NCBI RefSeq assembly: GCF_000184945.1
Contig: NZ_GL586311.1
Span: 400,199 to 464,198, forward strand
Origin: Segatella buccae ATCC 33574
Lineage (GTDB): Bacteria > Bacteroidota > Bacteroidia > Bacteroidales > Bacteroidaceae
Direction: 5' to 3'
Length of the DNA stretch: 64,000 nucleotides
Under the pieces are notes generated by a model that was not told the DNA's origin, did not search any database, and saw nothing but the letters and a program-made list of their open reading frames with translations. The position numbers and the translations under genes are program-made. Positions 57,182 to 64,000 of the stretch are shown piece after piece. The first letter of the stretch is position 1. Each line of letters starts with the position of its first letter.

Positions 57182-58513
57182 ATGAGTAGAATCGTAGTAT
57201 TAGGTGCCGGAGAGAGCGGTGCGGGCGCAGCAGTCCTGGCCAAGAAAGAAGGGTTTGACGTGTTTGTAAGCGACATGTCGCTGATAAAGGACAAATACAA
57301 GAAGCTGTTGGACGATCACCACATTGAGTGGGAAGAAGGGCACCACACGGAAGAAAAGATTCTCAACGCCGATGAAGTCATCAAGAGTCCGGGCATCCCA
57401 AAGGAGGCCCCAATGGTGGAAAAACTCATCAAACAAGGAACCCATATCATCAGCGAAATAGAATTTGCCGCCCGTTACACCCACTCCAAGATGGTGTGCA
57501 TCACGGGGAGCAACGGAAAGACGACGACGACATCGCTCATCTACCATATCTTCAAGGCCGCAGGCTACGATGCCGGACTGGCCGGCAACATCGGCAAGAG
57601 TCTGGCCTTGCAGGTGGCCGAAGACCCGCACGAATACTACATCATCGAGTTGAGCAGTTTTCAGCTCGACAACATGTATGATTTCCGGGCCAACATCGCC
57701 ATCCTGCTCAACATCACCCCCGACCACTTGGATCGTTACGACAACTGCATGCAGAACTATGTGGATGCCAAGATGCGCATCTTGCAGAACCAGACAGCCG
57801 ACGACAGTTTCATCTTTTGGAACGACGATCCCATCATCAAACGGGAGTTGGAAAAATATGACATCAAAGCCGTGAAGTGCCCGTTCTCCGAACTGAAAGA
57901 AAAGGGTTCCATCGGTTACATTGAGGAGGGCGAGTACAAGATAGAAAAGCCCACACCGTTCAATATGGAGCAAGAGGAACTGAGCCTGACAGGCAAGCAT
58001 AACATCTACAACAGTCTGGCGGCCGGTATCGCCACTAACATTGCAGGCATCAAGAAAGAGGTGATCCGCAAGAGTCTGGGCGACTTCCCCGGGGTGGAAC
58101 ACCGTTTGGAAAAGGTGTGCAAAGTGGGCGGAGTGCAATACATTAACGATTCCAAAGCCACCAATGTAGATGCCTGTTGGTATGCTTTGGAGAGCATGAA
58201 GAACCCGACAATCCTCATTCTTGGCGGTAAGGACAAAGGCAACGATTACAACCAAATCAAAGAACTGGTTAAGAAAAAGTGCGTTGGCCTTGTATACCTC
58301 GGGGCCGACAACAAGAAGCTGCACGACAACTTTGACGCCTTGGGTATTCCGGTGCGCGACACACACTCCATGAAAGATTGTGTGGCAGCCTGCTACGAGA
58401 TGGCCCGACCGGGCGATACGGTGCTGCTGAGCCCATGCTGTGCCAGCTTTGACCTGTTCAAGAATATGGAAGACCGCGGCAACCAGTTTAAGACACTCGT
58501 AAGAAATCTGTAA
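57182..58513 (+). CDS. murD: UDP-MurNAc-L-Ala:D-glutamate ligase
   Basis: A 443-aa Mur ligase adding D-glutamate to UDP-MurNAc-L-Ala. Seen: Rossmann-like start IVVLGAGESGAGAA, SPGIP, ATP site CITGSNGKTTTTSLIYHIF (about 109-127), ELSSFQLD, LNITPDHLDRY, EHRLEKV, NDSKATN and the C-terminal LSPCCASFDLFKNMEDRG. All family landmarks are intact and length is normal. A 111-bp gap with a small GC hairpin (CCGGC/GCCGG near 58520-58535) separates it from ftsW. Confidence 0.96.
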   Translation: MSRIVVLGAGESGAGAAVLAKKEGFDVFVSDMSLIKDKYKKLLDDHHIEWEEGHHTEEKILNADEVIKSPGIPKEAPMVEKLIKQGTHIISEIEFAARYTHSKMVCITGSNGKTTTTSLIYHIFKAAGYDAGLAGNIGKSLALQVAEDPHEYYIIELSSFQLDNMYDFRANIAILLNITPDHLDRYDNCMQNYVDAKMRILQNQTADDSFIFWNDDPIIKRELEKYDIKAVKCPFSELKEKGSIGYIEEGEYKIEKPTPFNMEQEELSLTGKHNIYNSLAAGIATNIAGIKKEVIRKSLGDFPGVEHRLEKVCKVGGVQYINDSKATNVDACWYALESMKNPTILILGGKDKGNDYNQIKELVKKKCVGLVYLGADNKKLHDNFDALGIPVRDTHSMKDCVAACYEMARPGDTVLLSPCCASFDLFKNMEDRGNQFKTLVRNL

Positions 58514-58624
58514 TCCGGCCCGGCTGTCGCCGGCCCCATAGCTGGATATGCCCCCCCACCACAGGTCACACACGGGCCATCAAGATGCTTAGACTCAAAG
58601 AACAGAAACAAAAAACAAATAGAG

Positions 58625-59911
58625 ATGATAAACAAGACTTTAGGCAATATATTCAAGGGTGACAAGGTGATTTGGATGGTCTTCTTCTTCCTCTGCATCA
58701 TCAGCATTGTAGAAGTGTATTCGGCCTCAAGCTCTATGACCTACAAGAGCGGAGCCTACTGGGCTCCGATGATCAAGCATACCGGTTTGATACTCTTGGG
58801 CATAGGCGTGATGCTCGTCACACTCAACATTCAGTGTAAATACTTCAAAGTGATCACCCCCATTCTGCTTGTCATCTCTTTCATCACCCTGATATGGGTA
58901 TGGTTTGCCGGTGAATCTACCAACGGGGCCCAACGCTGGATAAGCCTATTGGGCATTCAGTTTCAGCCCTCGGAGATAGCCAAAGGCACCGTAGTGCTGG
59001 CCACGGCACAAATATTGAGTGCCATGCAGACAGATAAAGGAGCCGACAAGAAAGCACTGAAGTTCATCCTCACTGTAGCCGGGCTCTTTACGGTCCTCAT
59101 TGCCATCGAGAACCTGTCTACCGCCATGCTGCTCTGCGTCACTATCTTTTGTATGATGGTGATAGGCAGAGTGCCCACCAAGCAACTGGGCCGGTTGGCC
59201 GGCATCGCAACCCTTTGTGTGGTCATCCTCCTCTCTCTGATATGGATGGTGGGCACCGACCGTCCCGAGCCCGATGCCAACCGGAATCTCACCGAACTTG
59301 CCGGAAAGGGCAAACAAGAGCAGAATGCGCAGAATGTCGGCATGATAGGTAAAATATTTCACCGGGCCGACACATGGAAGTCGCGCATGAAAGGCTTCAT
59401 GAACGACAAAGACCTCAAACCCGGCGACATCGATCTTGACAAGGATGCCCAGAAAGCACATGCCAATATAGCCATTGCCACTTCCAACGTTGTGGGTAAA
59501 GGACCGGGCAATTCCGTTGAGCGCGATTTCCTGTCACAAGCCTTCTCCGACTTCATCTATGCCATCATCATCGAAGAAATGGGCATCGAAGGAGCCTTCT
59601 TCGTGGCTATGCTCTACATCATCCTCCTGTTCAGAACGGGAAAAATAGCCAATCGCTGCGAAAATAACTTCCCGGCATTCCTTGCCATGGGACTGGCTAT
59701 CATGCTTGTCATACAAGCCCTGTTCAACATGCTTGTGGCCGTAGGTCTCGCCCCTGTGACCGGACAGCCGTTGCCGCTCATCAGTAAAGGTGGGACCTCC
59801 ACGGTCATCAACTGTGTTTATATCGGCGTGATTCTGAGTATCAGCCGGTCGGCCAAACGGAAAGCCATCCCACAAGAGGCTACCGGCGGAAATATCCTTG
59901 GAACTGCCTAA
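58625..59911 (+). CDS. ftsW: Septal peptidoglycan polymerase FtsW (SEDS family)
   Basis: A 428-aa SEDS glycosyltransferase that polymerises lipid II at the septum with FtsI. Seen: about ten TM helices; GAQRWISLLGIQFQPSEIAKG, containing the SEDS-typical Arg/Trp and QPSE motif; a long extracellular loop (about residues 215-300); and the C-terminal PLPLISKGGTSTVINCVYIGVILSISRS. Length is slightly above average because of that loop. Partner genes ftsI and ftsL are in the same cluster. Confidence 0.94.
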   Translation: MINKTLGNIFKGDKVIWMVFFFLCIISIVEVYSASSSMTYKSGAYWAPMIKHTGLILLGIGVMLVTLNIQCKYFKVITPILLVISFITLIWVWFAGESTNGAQRWISLLGIQFQPSEIAKGTVVLATAQILSAMQTDKGADKKALKFILTVAGLFTVLIAIENLSTAMLLCVTIFCMMVIGRVPTKQLGRLAGIATLCVVILLSLIWMVGTDRPEPDANRNLTELAGKGKQEQNAQNVGMIGKIFHRADTWKSRMKGFMNDKDLKPGDIDLDKDAQKAHANIAIATSNVVGKGPGNSVERDFLSQAFSDFIYAIIIEEMGIEGAFFVAMLYIILLFRTGKIANRCENNFPAFLAMGLAIMLVIQALFNMLVAVGLAPVTGQPLPLISKGGTSTVINCVYIGVILSISRSAKRKAIPQEATGGNILGTA

Positions 59912-59968
59912 TATGGAAAAAGGGGCACATTTCATACGTCAAATAGTGCTGATAATAAAAAAAATGAT

Positions 59969-59976
59969 TACTTTTG
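59969..59976 (+). promoter_or_regulatory. Possible internal promoter before murG
   Basis: TACTTTTG fits TAnnTTTG and lies 22 nt before murG, in an 87-bp AT-rich gap. No clear -33 box, so support is moderate. Confidence 0.4.
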
Positions 59977-59998
59977 CAACTAAAGAATAAAAGCTATT

Positions 59999-61111
59999 AT
60001 GGATAAGGAATTGAGAATCATCATCAGTGGTGGCGGCACGGGAGGCCACATCTTCCCGGCCATCTCCATTGCCAATGCTGTCAAGGCCAAGCGCCCCGAT
60101 GCCCGCATTCTTTTCGTAGGGGCTGAGGGACGCATGGAAATGCAGCGCGTGCCGGCTGCCGGATATGAGATCAAAGGACTTCCCATCTGCGGATTCGACC
60201 GCAAGCACTTGCTTAAAAACATCGCTGTGCTGTTCAAAATCTGGAAAAGCCAGCGCATGGCCAAGGCCATCATCCGCGACTTCAAGCCCATGGCTGCCGT
60301 CGGAGTGGGAGGCTACGCCAGCGGTCCCACGCTCAACGTATGCGCTGATAAAGGAATTCCCTGCCTCATCCAAGAACAGAACTCATACGCCGGAGTCACC
60401 AACAAGTTGCTGGCCAAGAAGGCCGATAAGATTTGTGTGGCCTACGAAGGAATGGAACGGTTCTTCCCGGCCGACAAAATCATCATGACAGGCAACCCGG
60501 TACGGCAAAACGTCTTGGAGACGAGCATCAGCAAAGAGGATGCCCGGAAAGGGTTCGGACTGGATCCCGACAAAAAAACCATCTTGTTAGTGGGCGGCAG
60601 CCTTGGAGCCCGCACCATCAACGATAGTGTGAAGAATGCCTACACTGAACTGATCGGGCAGAATCCCGACATACAATTCATTTGGCAGACGGGCAAATAC
60701 TATTATCCTGAAATTCAACGGGAGTTTGGACAAAAGACATGTCCCAACCTGAAATTCATGGATTTCATCAGCGACATGGGAGCAGCCTACAAGGCCGCTG
60801 ATCTCGTCATCAGCCGCGCCGGGGCCAGTTCCATATCCGAATTTTGCATCATTGGTAAACCGGTGATCCTCGTTCCAAGCCCCAACGTGGCCGAAGACCA
60901 CCAAACGAAGAATGCCATGGCACTGGTGAATAAGGATGCTGCGCTTTACGTGAAAGATGCCGAGGCCCCGGGGAGACTCATCCAACTGGCCATGGCCACC
61001 GTCAAAGACGATGCCAAACTCGCTTCTCTCAGCGAAAACATCAAAAAATTAGGATTGAAAGACTCTGCCGACATCATTGCCGACGAAGTCATCAAACTTG
61101 CAACAAGATAG
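59999..61111 (+). CDS. murG: Lipid II synthase: GlcNAc transferase MurG
   Basis: A 370-aa peripheral membrane GT-B enzyme that adds GlcNAc to lipid I. Seen: N-terminal ISGGGTGGHIFPAISIA (about 8-24), FDRKHLLKNI, the Gly-rich VGVGGYASGPTL, IQEQNSYAGVTNKLLAKKADKI, and the UDP-GlcNAc-binding C-terminal region with LLVGGSLGARTIND, SRAGASSISEF and NVAEDHQTKNAMAL. Complete and normal length; murC follows after 6 bp. Confidence 0.96.
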   Translation: MDKELRIIISGGGTGGHIFPAISIANAVKAKRPDARILFVGAEGRMEMQRVPAAGYEIKGLPICGFDRKHLLKNIAVLFKIWKSQRMAKAIIRDFKPMAAVGVGGYASGPTLNVCADKGIPCLIQEQNSYAGVTNKLLAKKADKICVAYEGMERFFPADKIIMTGNPVRQNVLETSISKEDARKGFGLDPDKKTILLVGGSLGARTINDSVKNAYTELIGQNPDIQFIWQTGKYYYPEIQREFGQKTCPNLKFMDFISDMGAAYKAADLVISRAGASSISEFCIIGKPVILVPSPNVAEDHQTKNAMALVNKDAALYVKDAEAPGRLIQLAMATVKDDAKLASLSENIKKLGLKDSADIIADEVIKLATR

Positions 61112-61117
61112 TTTGTC

Positions 61118-62494
61118 ATGGAATTAAAGGACATCAAAGCGGTTTATTTTATAGGTGCCGGCGGTATCGGCATGAGTGCCATCGCGCGCTATTTCATCCA
61201 CAAAGGAATGGTCGTGGCCGGCTACGACAAGACTCCTTCCGAGCTTACCCGACGCCTGGAGAAAGAAGGGATGCTCATACATTATGAAGAGAGTGTCGAT
61301 GAGATACCCCATGCTTGCAAAAAGCCTGCTTCTACCCTCGTCGTCTATACACCTGCCATTCCCGCAGACCACAAGGAGTTGACTTTCTTCCGTGAAGGGG
61401 GATTCGAAATAGAGAAACGCGCTCAAGTGCTCGGCACACTGACCCGCACGCATAAAGGACTCTGTGTGGCAGGAACGCATGGCAAGACTACTACATCGAC
61501 CATGTGCGCTCACATCATGCACCAAAGCCAGCAAGACTGCAATGCCTTTCTCGGAGGCATCTCCAAGAACTACGGCACCAACTACATCTTGTCCGACAAG
61601 AGCGATTTCGTGGTCATCGAGGCCGACGAATTCGACCGCTCGTTCCATTGGCTGCACCCGTGGATGAGCGTCATTACCTCCACCGACCCCGATCACCTCG
61701 ACATCTATGGTACCAAGGAGGCCTATCTTGAGAGTTTCCGCCACTACACCGAACTCATCCAACCCGGCGGTGCACTCATCCTCCACAAAAATCTCGAAAT
61801 GCAGCAACATGTGCAGGAAGGGGTACGCGTCTACGAATACAGTCTCGACGAAGGCGACTTCCATGCCGAGAACATTAAGATAGAGAATGGTGAAATCACC
61901 TTCGACTTCATCTCTCCCGTGGAATGTGTAAGGAATGTCATGCTCGGTCAACCCGTTCCCATCAACATCGAAAACGGCGTGGCAGCCATGGCCATGGCTC
62001 AGCTCAACGGCTGCACGGCCGAGGAATTGCGCTACGGCATGAAGACCTACGCGGGCGTGGACCGCCGCTTCGACTTCAAAATCAAGAACGACCGCCATGT
62101 CTTCCTCTCCGACTATGCCCACCACCCGAAGGAAATCTACCAGAGTGCCAAAAGCATACGCGAACTCTACAAGGATCGGAAGATTACGGCCATTTTCCAA
62201 CCGCATCTTTACACAAGAACACGGGATTTCTATCAAGACTTTGCCAACAGCCTCAGCCTACTCGACGAAGTGATACTCTGCGACATCTATCCGGCACGGG
62301 AGAAACCCATTGAAGGCGTGACCTCTAAGCTCATCTACGACAACCTGAAGCCGGGTGTGGAAAAGAGTATGATACATAAGGAAGATGTACTCGACCTCGT
62401 GAAGTCGCGCGACTTTGACGTGCTGCTCGTCCTCGGGGCCGGCGATCTTGACAACTACGTGCCGCAAATAGCCAAACTGCTCGAATCCAAATAA
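61118..62494 (+). CDS. murC: UDP-MurNAc:L-alanine ligase
   Basis: A 458-aa Mur ligase catalysing the first amino-acid addition to UDP-MurNAc. Seen: YFIGAGGIGMSAIARYF, VVYTPAIPADHKEL, ATP site CVAGTHGKTTTSTMCAH (about 116-132), EADEFDRSFHWLHPWMSVITS, DPDHLDIY, GVDRRFDFK, YAHHPKEI and FQPHLYTRTRDF. Its stop overlaps the next start (TAATG), coupling it to ftsQ. No ddl gene lies between them, as usual in Bacteroidota. Confidence 0.96.
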   Translation: MELKDIKAVYFIGAGGIGMSAIARYFIHKGMVVAGYDKTPSELTRRLEKEGMLIHYEESVDEIPHACKKPASTLVVYTPAIPADHKELTFFREGGFEIEKRAQVLGTLTRTHKGLCVAGTHGKTTTSTMCAHIMHQSQQDCNAFLGGISKNYGTNYILSDKSDFVVIEADEFDRSFHWLHPWMSVITSTDPDHLDIYGTKEAYLESFRHYTELIQPGGALILHKNLEMQQHVQEGVRVYEYSLDEGDFHAENIKIENGEITFDFISPVECVRNVMLGQPVPINIENGVAAMAMAQLNGCTAEELRYGMKTYAGVDRRFDFKIKNDRHVFLSDYAHHPKEIYQSAKSIRELYKDRKITAIFQPHLYTRTRDFYQDFANSLSLLDEVILCDIYPAREKPIEGVTSKLIYDNLKPGVEKSMIHKEDVLDLVKSRDFDVLLVLGAGDLDNYVPQIAKLLESK

Positions 62495-63324
62495 TGCACA
62501 TCAACTGGAAGAAAACGACCATTGTAGTGCTTGATGCCGTTCTGGCTGCCTATCTTGTACTGGCATTCACCTCGTTCAACAAACCGGATGAATCAAACGC
62601 CTTGTGCATCAAGGTGAATATCAACATCCAAGACGAGATGACAAACGGTTTTCTCAACGTAAAGGAGATTAAAAACCGACTTGTGGCCCAACAACTCTAT
62701 CCACTGGAGAAGCCCATGCGTTATGTCAATGGGCGCAAGATCGAAGAAATGCTCAGAGCCACCCCGTTTGTCAAGACGGCCGAATGCTACAAAACGCAGG
62801 ACGGGCAGGTGTGCATCTCGCTCACCCAGCGCATGCCCATTGTGCGCATCAAAAGCATCAACGGCGACGACTATTACATCGACGACCACAACAGCATCAT
62901 GCCCGGCACCAAGTACACCAGCGATCTCATCATTGCCACGGGCTACATCAACCGCCCCTTTGCCCGCCAATATGTCTCCGTGCTGAGCAAGGCACTCATG
63001 GAGAAAGACCTCTGGAAAAACCAGATAGAGCAGATCAATGTGCTTCCCGACCGGGGCATCGAACTCATTCCCCGTGTGGGCAACCACATCATCTTCATAG
63101 GCCATCTGCCCGAAAGCAACCGGCAGTCGGTACGCGATGGAGAGATAAAAGCCTACGTGGAGAAAAAGATGGCGCGGCTGGAGAAGTTCTACAAATACGG
63201 TCTTTCGCAGGCCGGGTGGAACAAATACTCATACATCAGTCTGGAGTTTGACAACCAAATCATCTGCAAGAAACATGCAGCCGACACCACGCCCACTCCG
63301 GCAACATCATCACAAACGAATTGA
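62494..63324 (+). CDS. ftsQ: FtsQ-like cell division protein
   Basis: A 276-aa bitopic protein of the divisome. Seen: short cytoplasmic start, one TM helix (TTIVVLDAVLAAYLVLAFTSF, about 8-28), then a periplasmic POTRA-like domain (FLNVKEIKNRLVAQQLYPLE, VNGRKIEEMLRATPFVKTAECYKTQDGQVCISLTQRMPIVRI) and a beta domain with YYIDDHNSIMPG. The order murC, ftsQ, ftsA and the topology identify it; sequence similarity to proteobacterial FtsQ is low. Confidence 0.85.
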   Translation: MHINWKKTTIVVLDAVLAAYLVLAFTSFNKPDESNALCIKVNINIQDEMTNGFLNVKEIKNRLVAQQLYPLEKPMRYVNGRKIEEMLRATPFVKTAECYKTQDGQVCISLTQRMPIVRIKSINGDDYYIDDHNSIMPGTKYTSDLIIATGYINRPFARQYVSVLSKALMEKDLWKNQIEQINVLPDRGIELIPRVGNHIIFIGHLPESNRQSVRDGEIKAYVEKKMARLEKFYKYGLSQAGWNKYSYISLEFDNQIICKKHAADTTPTPATSSQTN

Positions 63325-63339
63325 TAATCACATAAACCT

Positions 63340-64000
63340 ATGCCAAAAGAATTTATCGTAGCTATAGAACTCGGTTCATCCAAGATGACCGGCATTGCGG
63401 GACAGAAGAATCTCGATGGCAGCATCACTGTGTTGGCCGTCGTCACCGAAGATTCCACGTCATGCATTCGGAAAGGTGTAGTATATAACATCGACAAGAC
63501 CGGCCAGTGCCTCACCAACATCATCAACAGGCTCAAGACCATCCTCAAGCAGGAGATTGTCCACGTGTATGTCGGTGTGGGCGGACAGTCTATCCGCAGT
63601 GTGAAAAATGTCATTGTCAAAGAACTGCCTAACGAGACGGTAGTCACCCAAGACATGATCAACGCCCTCATGGACGGAAACCGCAACATGAGCTACACCG
63701 ACCAGGAAATCCTCGATGCGGCCACGCAGGAATACAAGATAGACAACCAGTATCAGCTTGACCCCGTAGGCATACAGTGCTCACGACTGGAAGGCAATTT
63801 CCTCAACATTCTCTGGCGCAAGACTTTCTACCGCAATCTCAACAAGTGTTTCGACAATGCCGGCATAGCCATTGCCGAGATGTATCTCGCCCCCTTGGCC
63901 ATGGCCGACAGCGTACTCACCGAGGCCGAGAAGCGGTCGGGATGTGCCCTTGTAGACATCGGTGCCGACACCACCACCGTCTCCGTCTATCACAAGAATA
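63340..64000 (+). CDS. ftsA: Cell division protein FtsA (5' part only)
   Basis: The first 220 codons of FtsA, an actin-like protein tethering the FtsZ ring to the membrane; the window ends inside the gene. Seen: MPKEFIVAIELGSSKMTGIAG (phosphate-1 loop); the 1C domain unique to FtsA (about 85-165); YVGVGGQSIRSV; and LAPLAMADSVLTEAEKRSGCALVDIGADTTTVSVY (phosphate-2 loop region). It starts 15 bp after ftsQ. ftsZ would be expected next. Confidence 0.94.
   Translation, partial: MPKEFIVAIELGSSKMTGIAGQKNLDGSITVLAVVTEDSTSCIRKGVVYNIDKTGQCLTNIINRLKTILKQEIVHVYVGVGGQSIRSVKNVIVKELPNETVVTQDMINALMDGNRNMSYTDQEILDAATQEYKIDNQYQLDPVGIQCSRLEGNFLNILWRKTFYRNLNKCFDNAGIAIAEMYLAPLAMADSVLTEAEKRSGCALVDIGADTTTVSVYHKN

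Noticed and set aside
55897-58573. Long minus-strand frames opposite mraY and murD
   Set aside because: Antisense shadows of complete, conserved dcw genes.

Overview
The window looks like chromosome of a Bacteroidota bacterium, most likely a Prevotella-type member of the Bacteroidales. The evidence is: SusC/SusD pairs with Bacteroidota-type lipoprotein signals; a type III glutamine synthetase; a glycine-lipid acyltransferase pair (glsA/glsB); a DUF4250 protein; a division/cell-wall cluster lacking murF and ddl; and many promoters of the Bacteroidota form (TTTG, about 19-20 nt, TAnnTTTG). I saw no rRNA, tRNA or CRISPR array.

Layout. 1-26,100 is glycan-use territory. A GH2 beta-galactosidase (-) is divergent from a SusC, SusD and surface-lipoprotein operon (+, 3.6-10.5 kb). 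A strong terminator separates it from a convergent, visibly AT-richer minus-strand locus (10.7-22.7 kb): a membrane sensor/AraC regulator without kinase or receiver, then SusC, SusD, a GH31 glycosidase and an esterase. IS30 and IS4 transposase fragments lie at its right edge, followed by a GH3 beta-glucosidase. 26.3-28.0 kb is a small AT-rich patch: a frameshifted DUF1573 protein, a polytopic membrane protein, a small Gly-rich peptide gene and a lipoprotein remnant.

28-45 kb holds housekeeping genes: glnN, a DUF4250 protein, a guanine-deaminase-like enzyme, a Dna2-like nuclease-helicase, an OmpX-like barrel, greA with a probable terminator-containing leader, a HIT protein, manC, and two FtsX/MacB-type permeases with their ATPase. 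Two diverged copies of a roughly 395-bp repeat with a strong central palindrome lie in inverted orientation at 37.5 and 45.3 kb. 45.8-49.8 kb has a flotillin and the glycine-lipid operon glsA-glsB plus a translationally coupled exported protein.

50-64 kb is the dcw cluster: mraZ, rsmH, ftsL, ftsI, murE, mraY, murD, ftsW, murG, murC, ftsQ and the start of ftsA, many overlapping or closely spaced. Together they make lipid II from UDP-MurNAc precursors and build the septum. mraZ has three 10-bp-phased G-rich repeats in front of it.

The most unusual item is in rsmH. A 240-bp, 80-codon in-frame block sits in the methyltransferase domain, bounded by inverted arms and containing two perfect 66-bp tandem repeats. 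Its arm motif recurs in an intergenic region at 45.66 kb. This looks like a dispersed palindromic element tolerated inside an essential-cluster gene. Other leads are the greA leader with a divergent small-RNA-like unit beside it, a pentanucleotide repeat that sets the DUF1573 reading frame, and two probable near-leaderless genes with identical promoter-to-start spacing.
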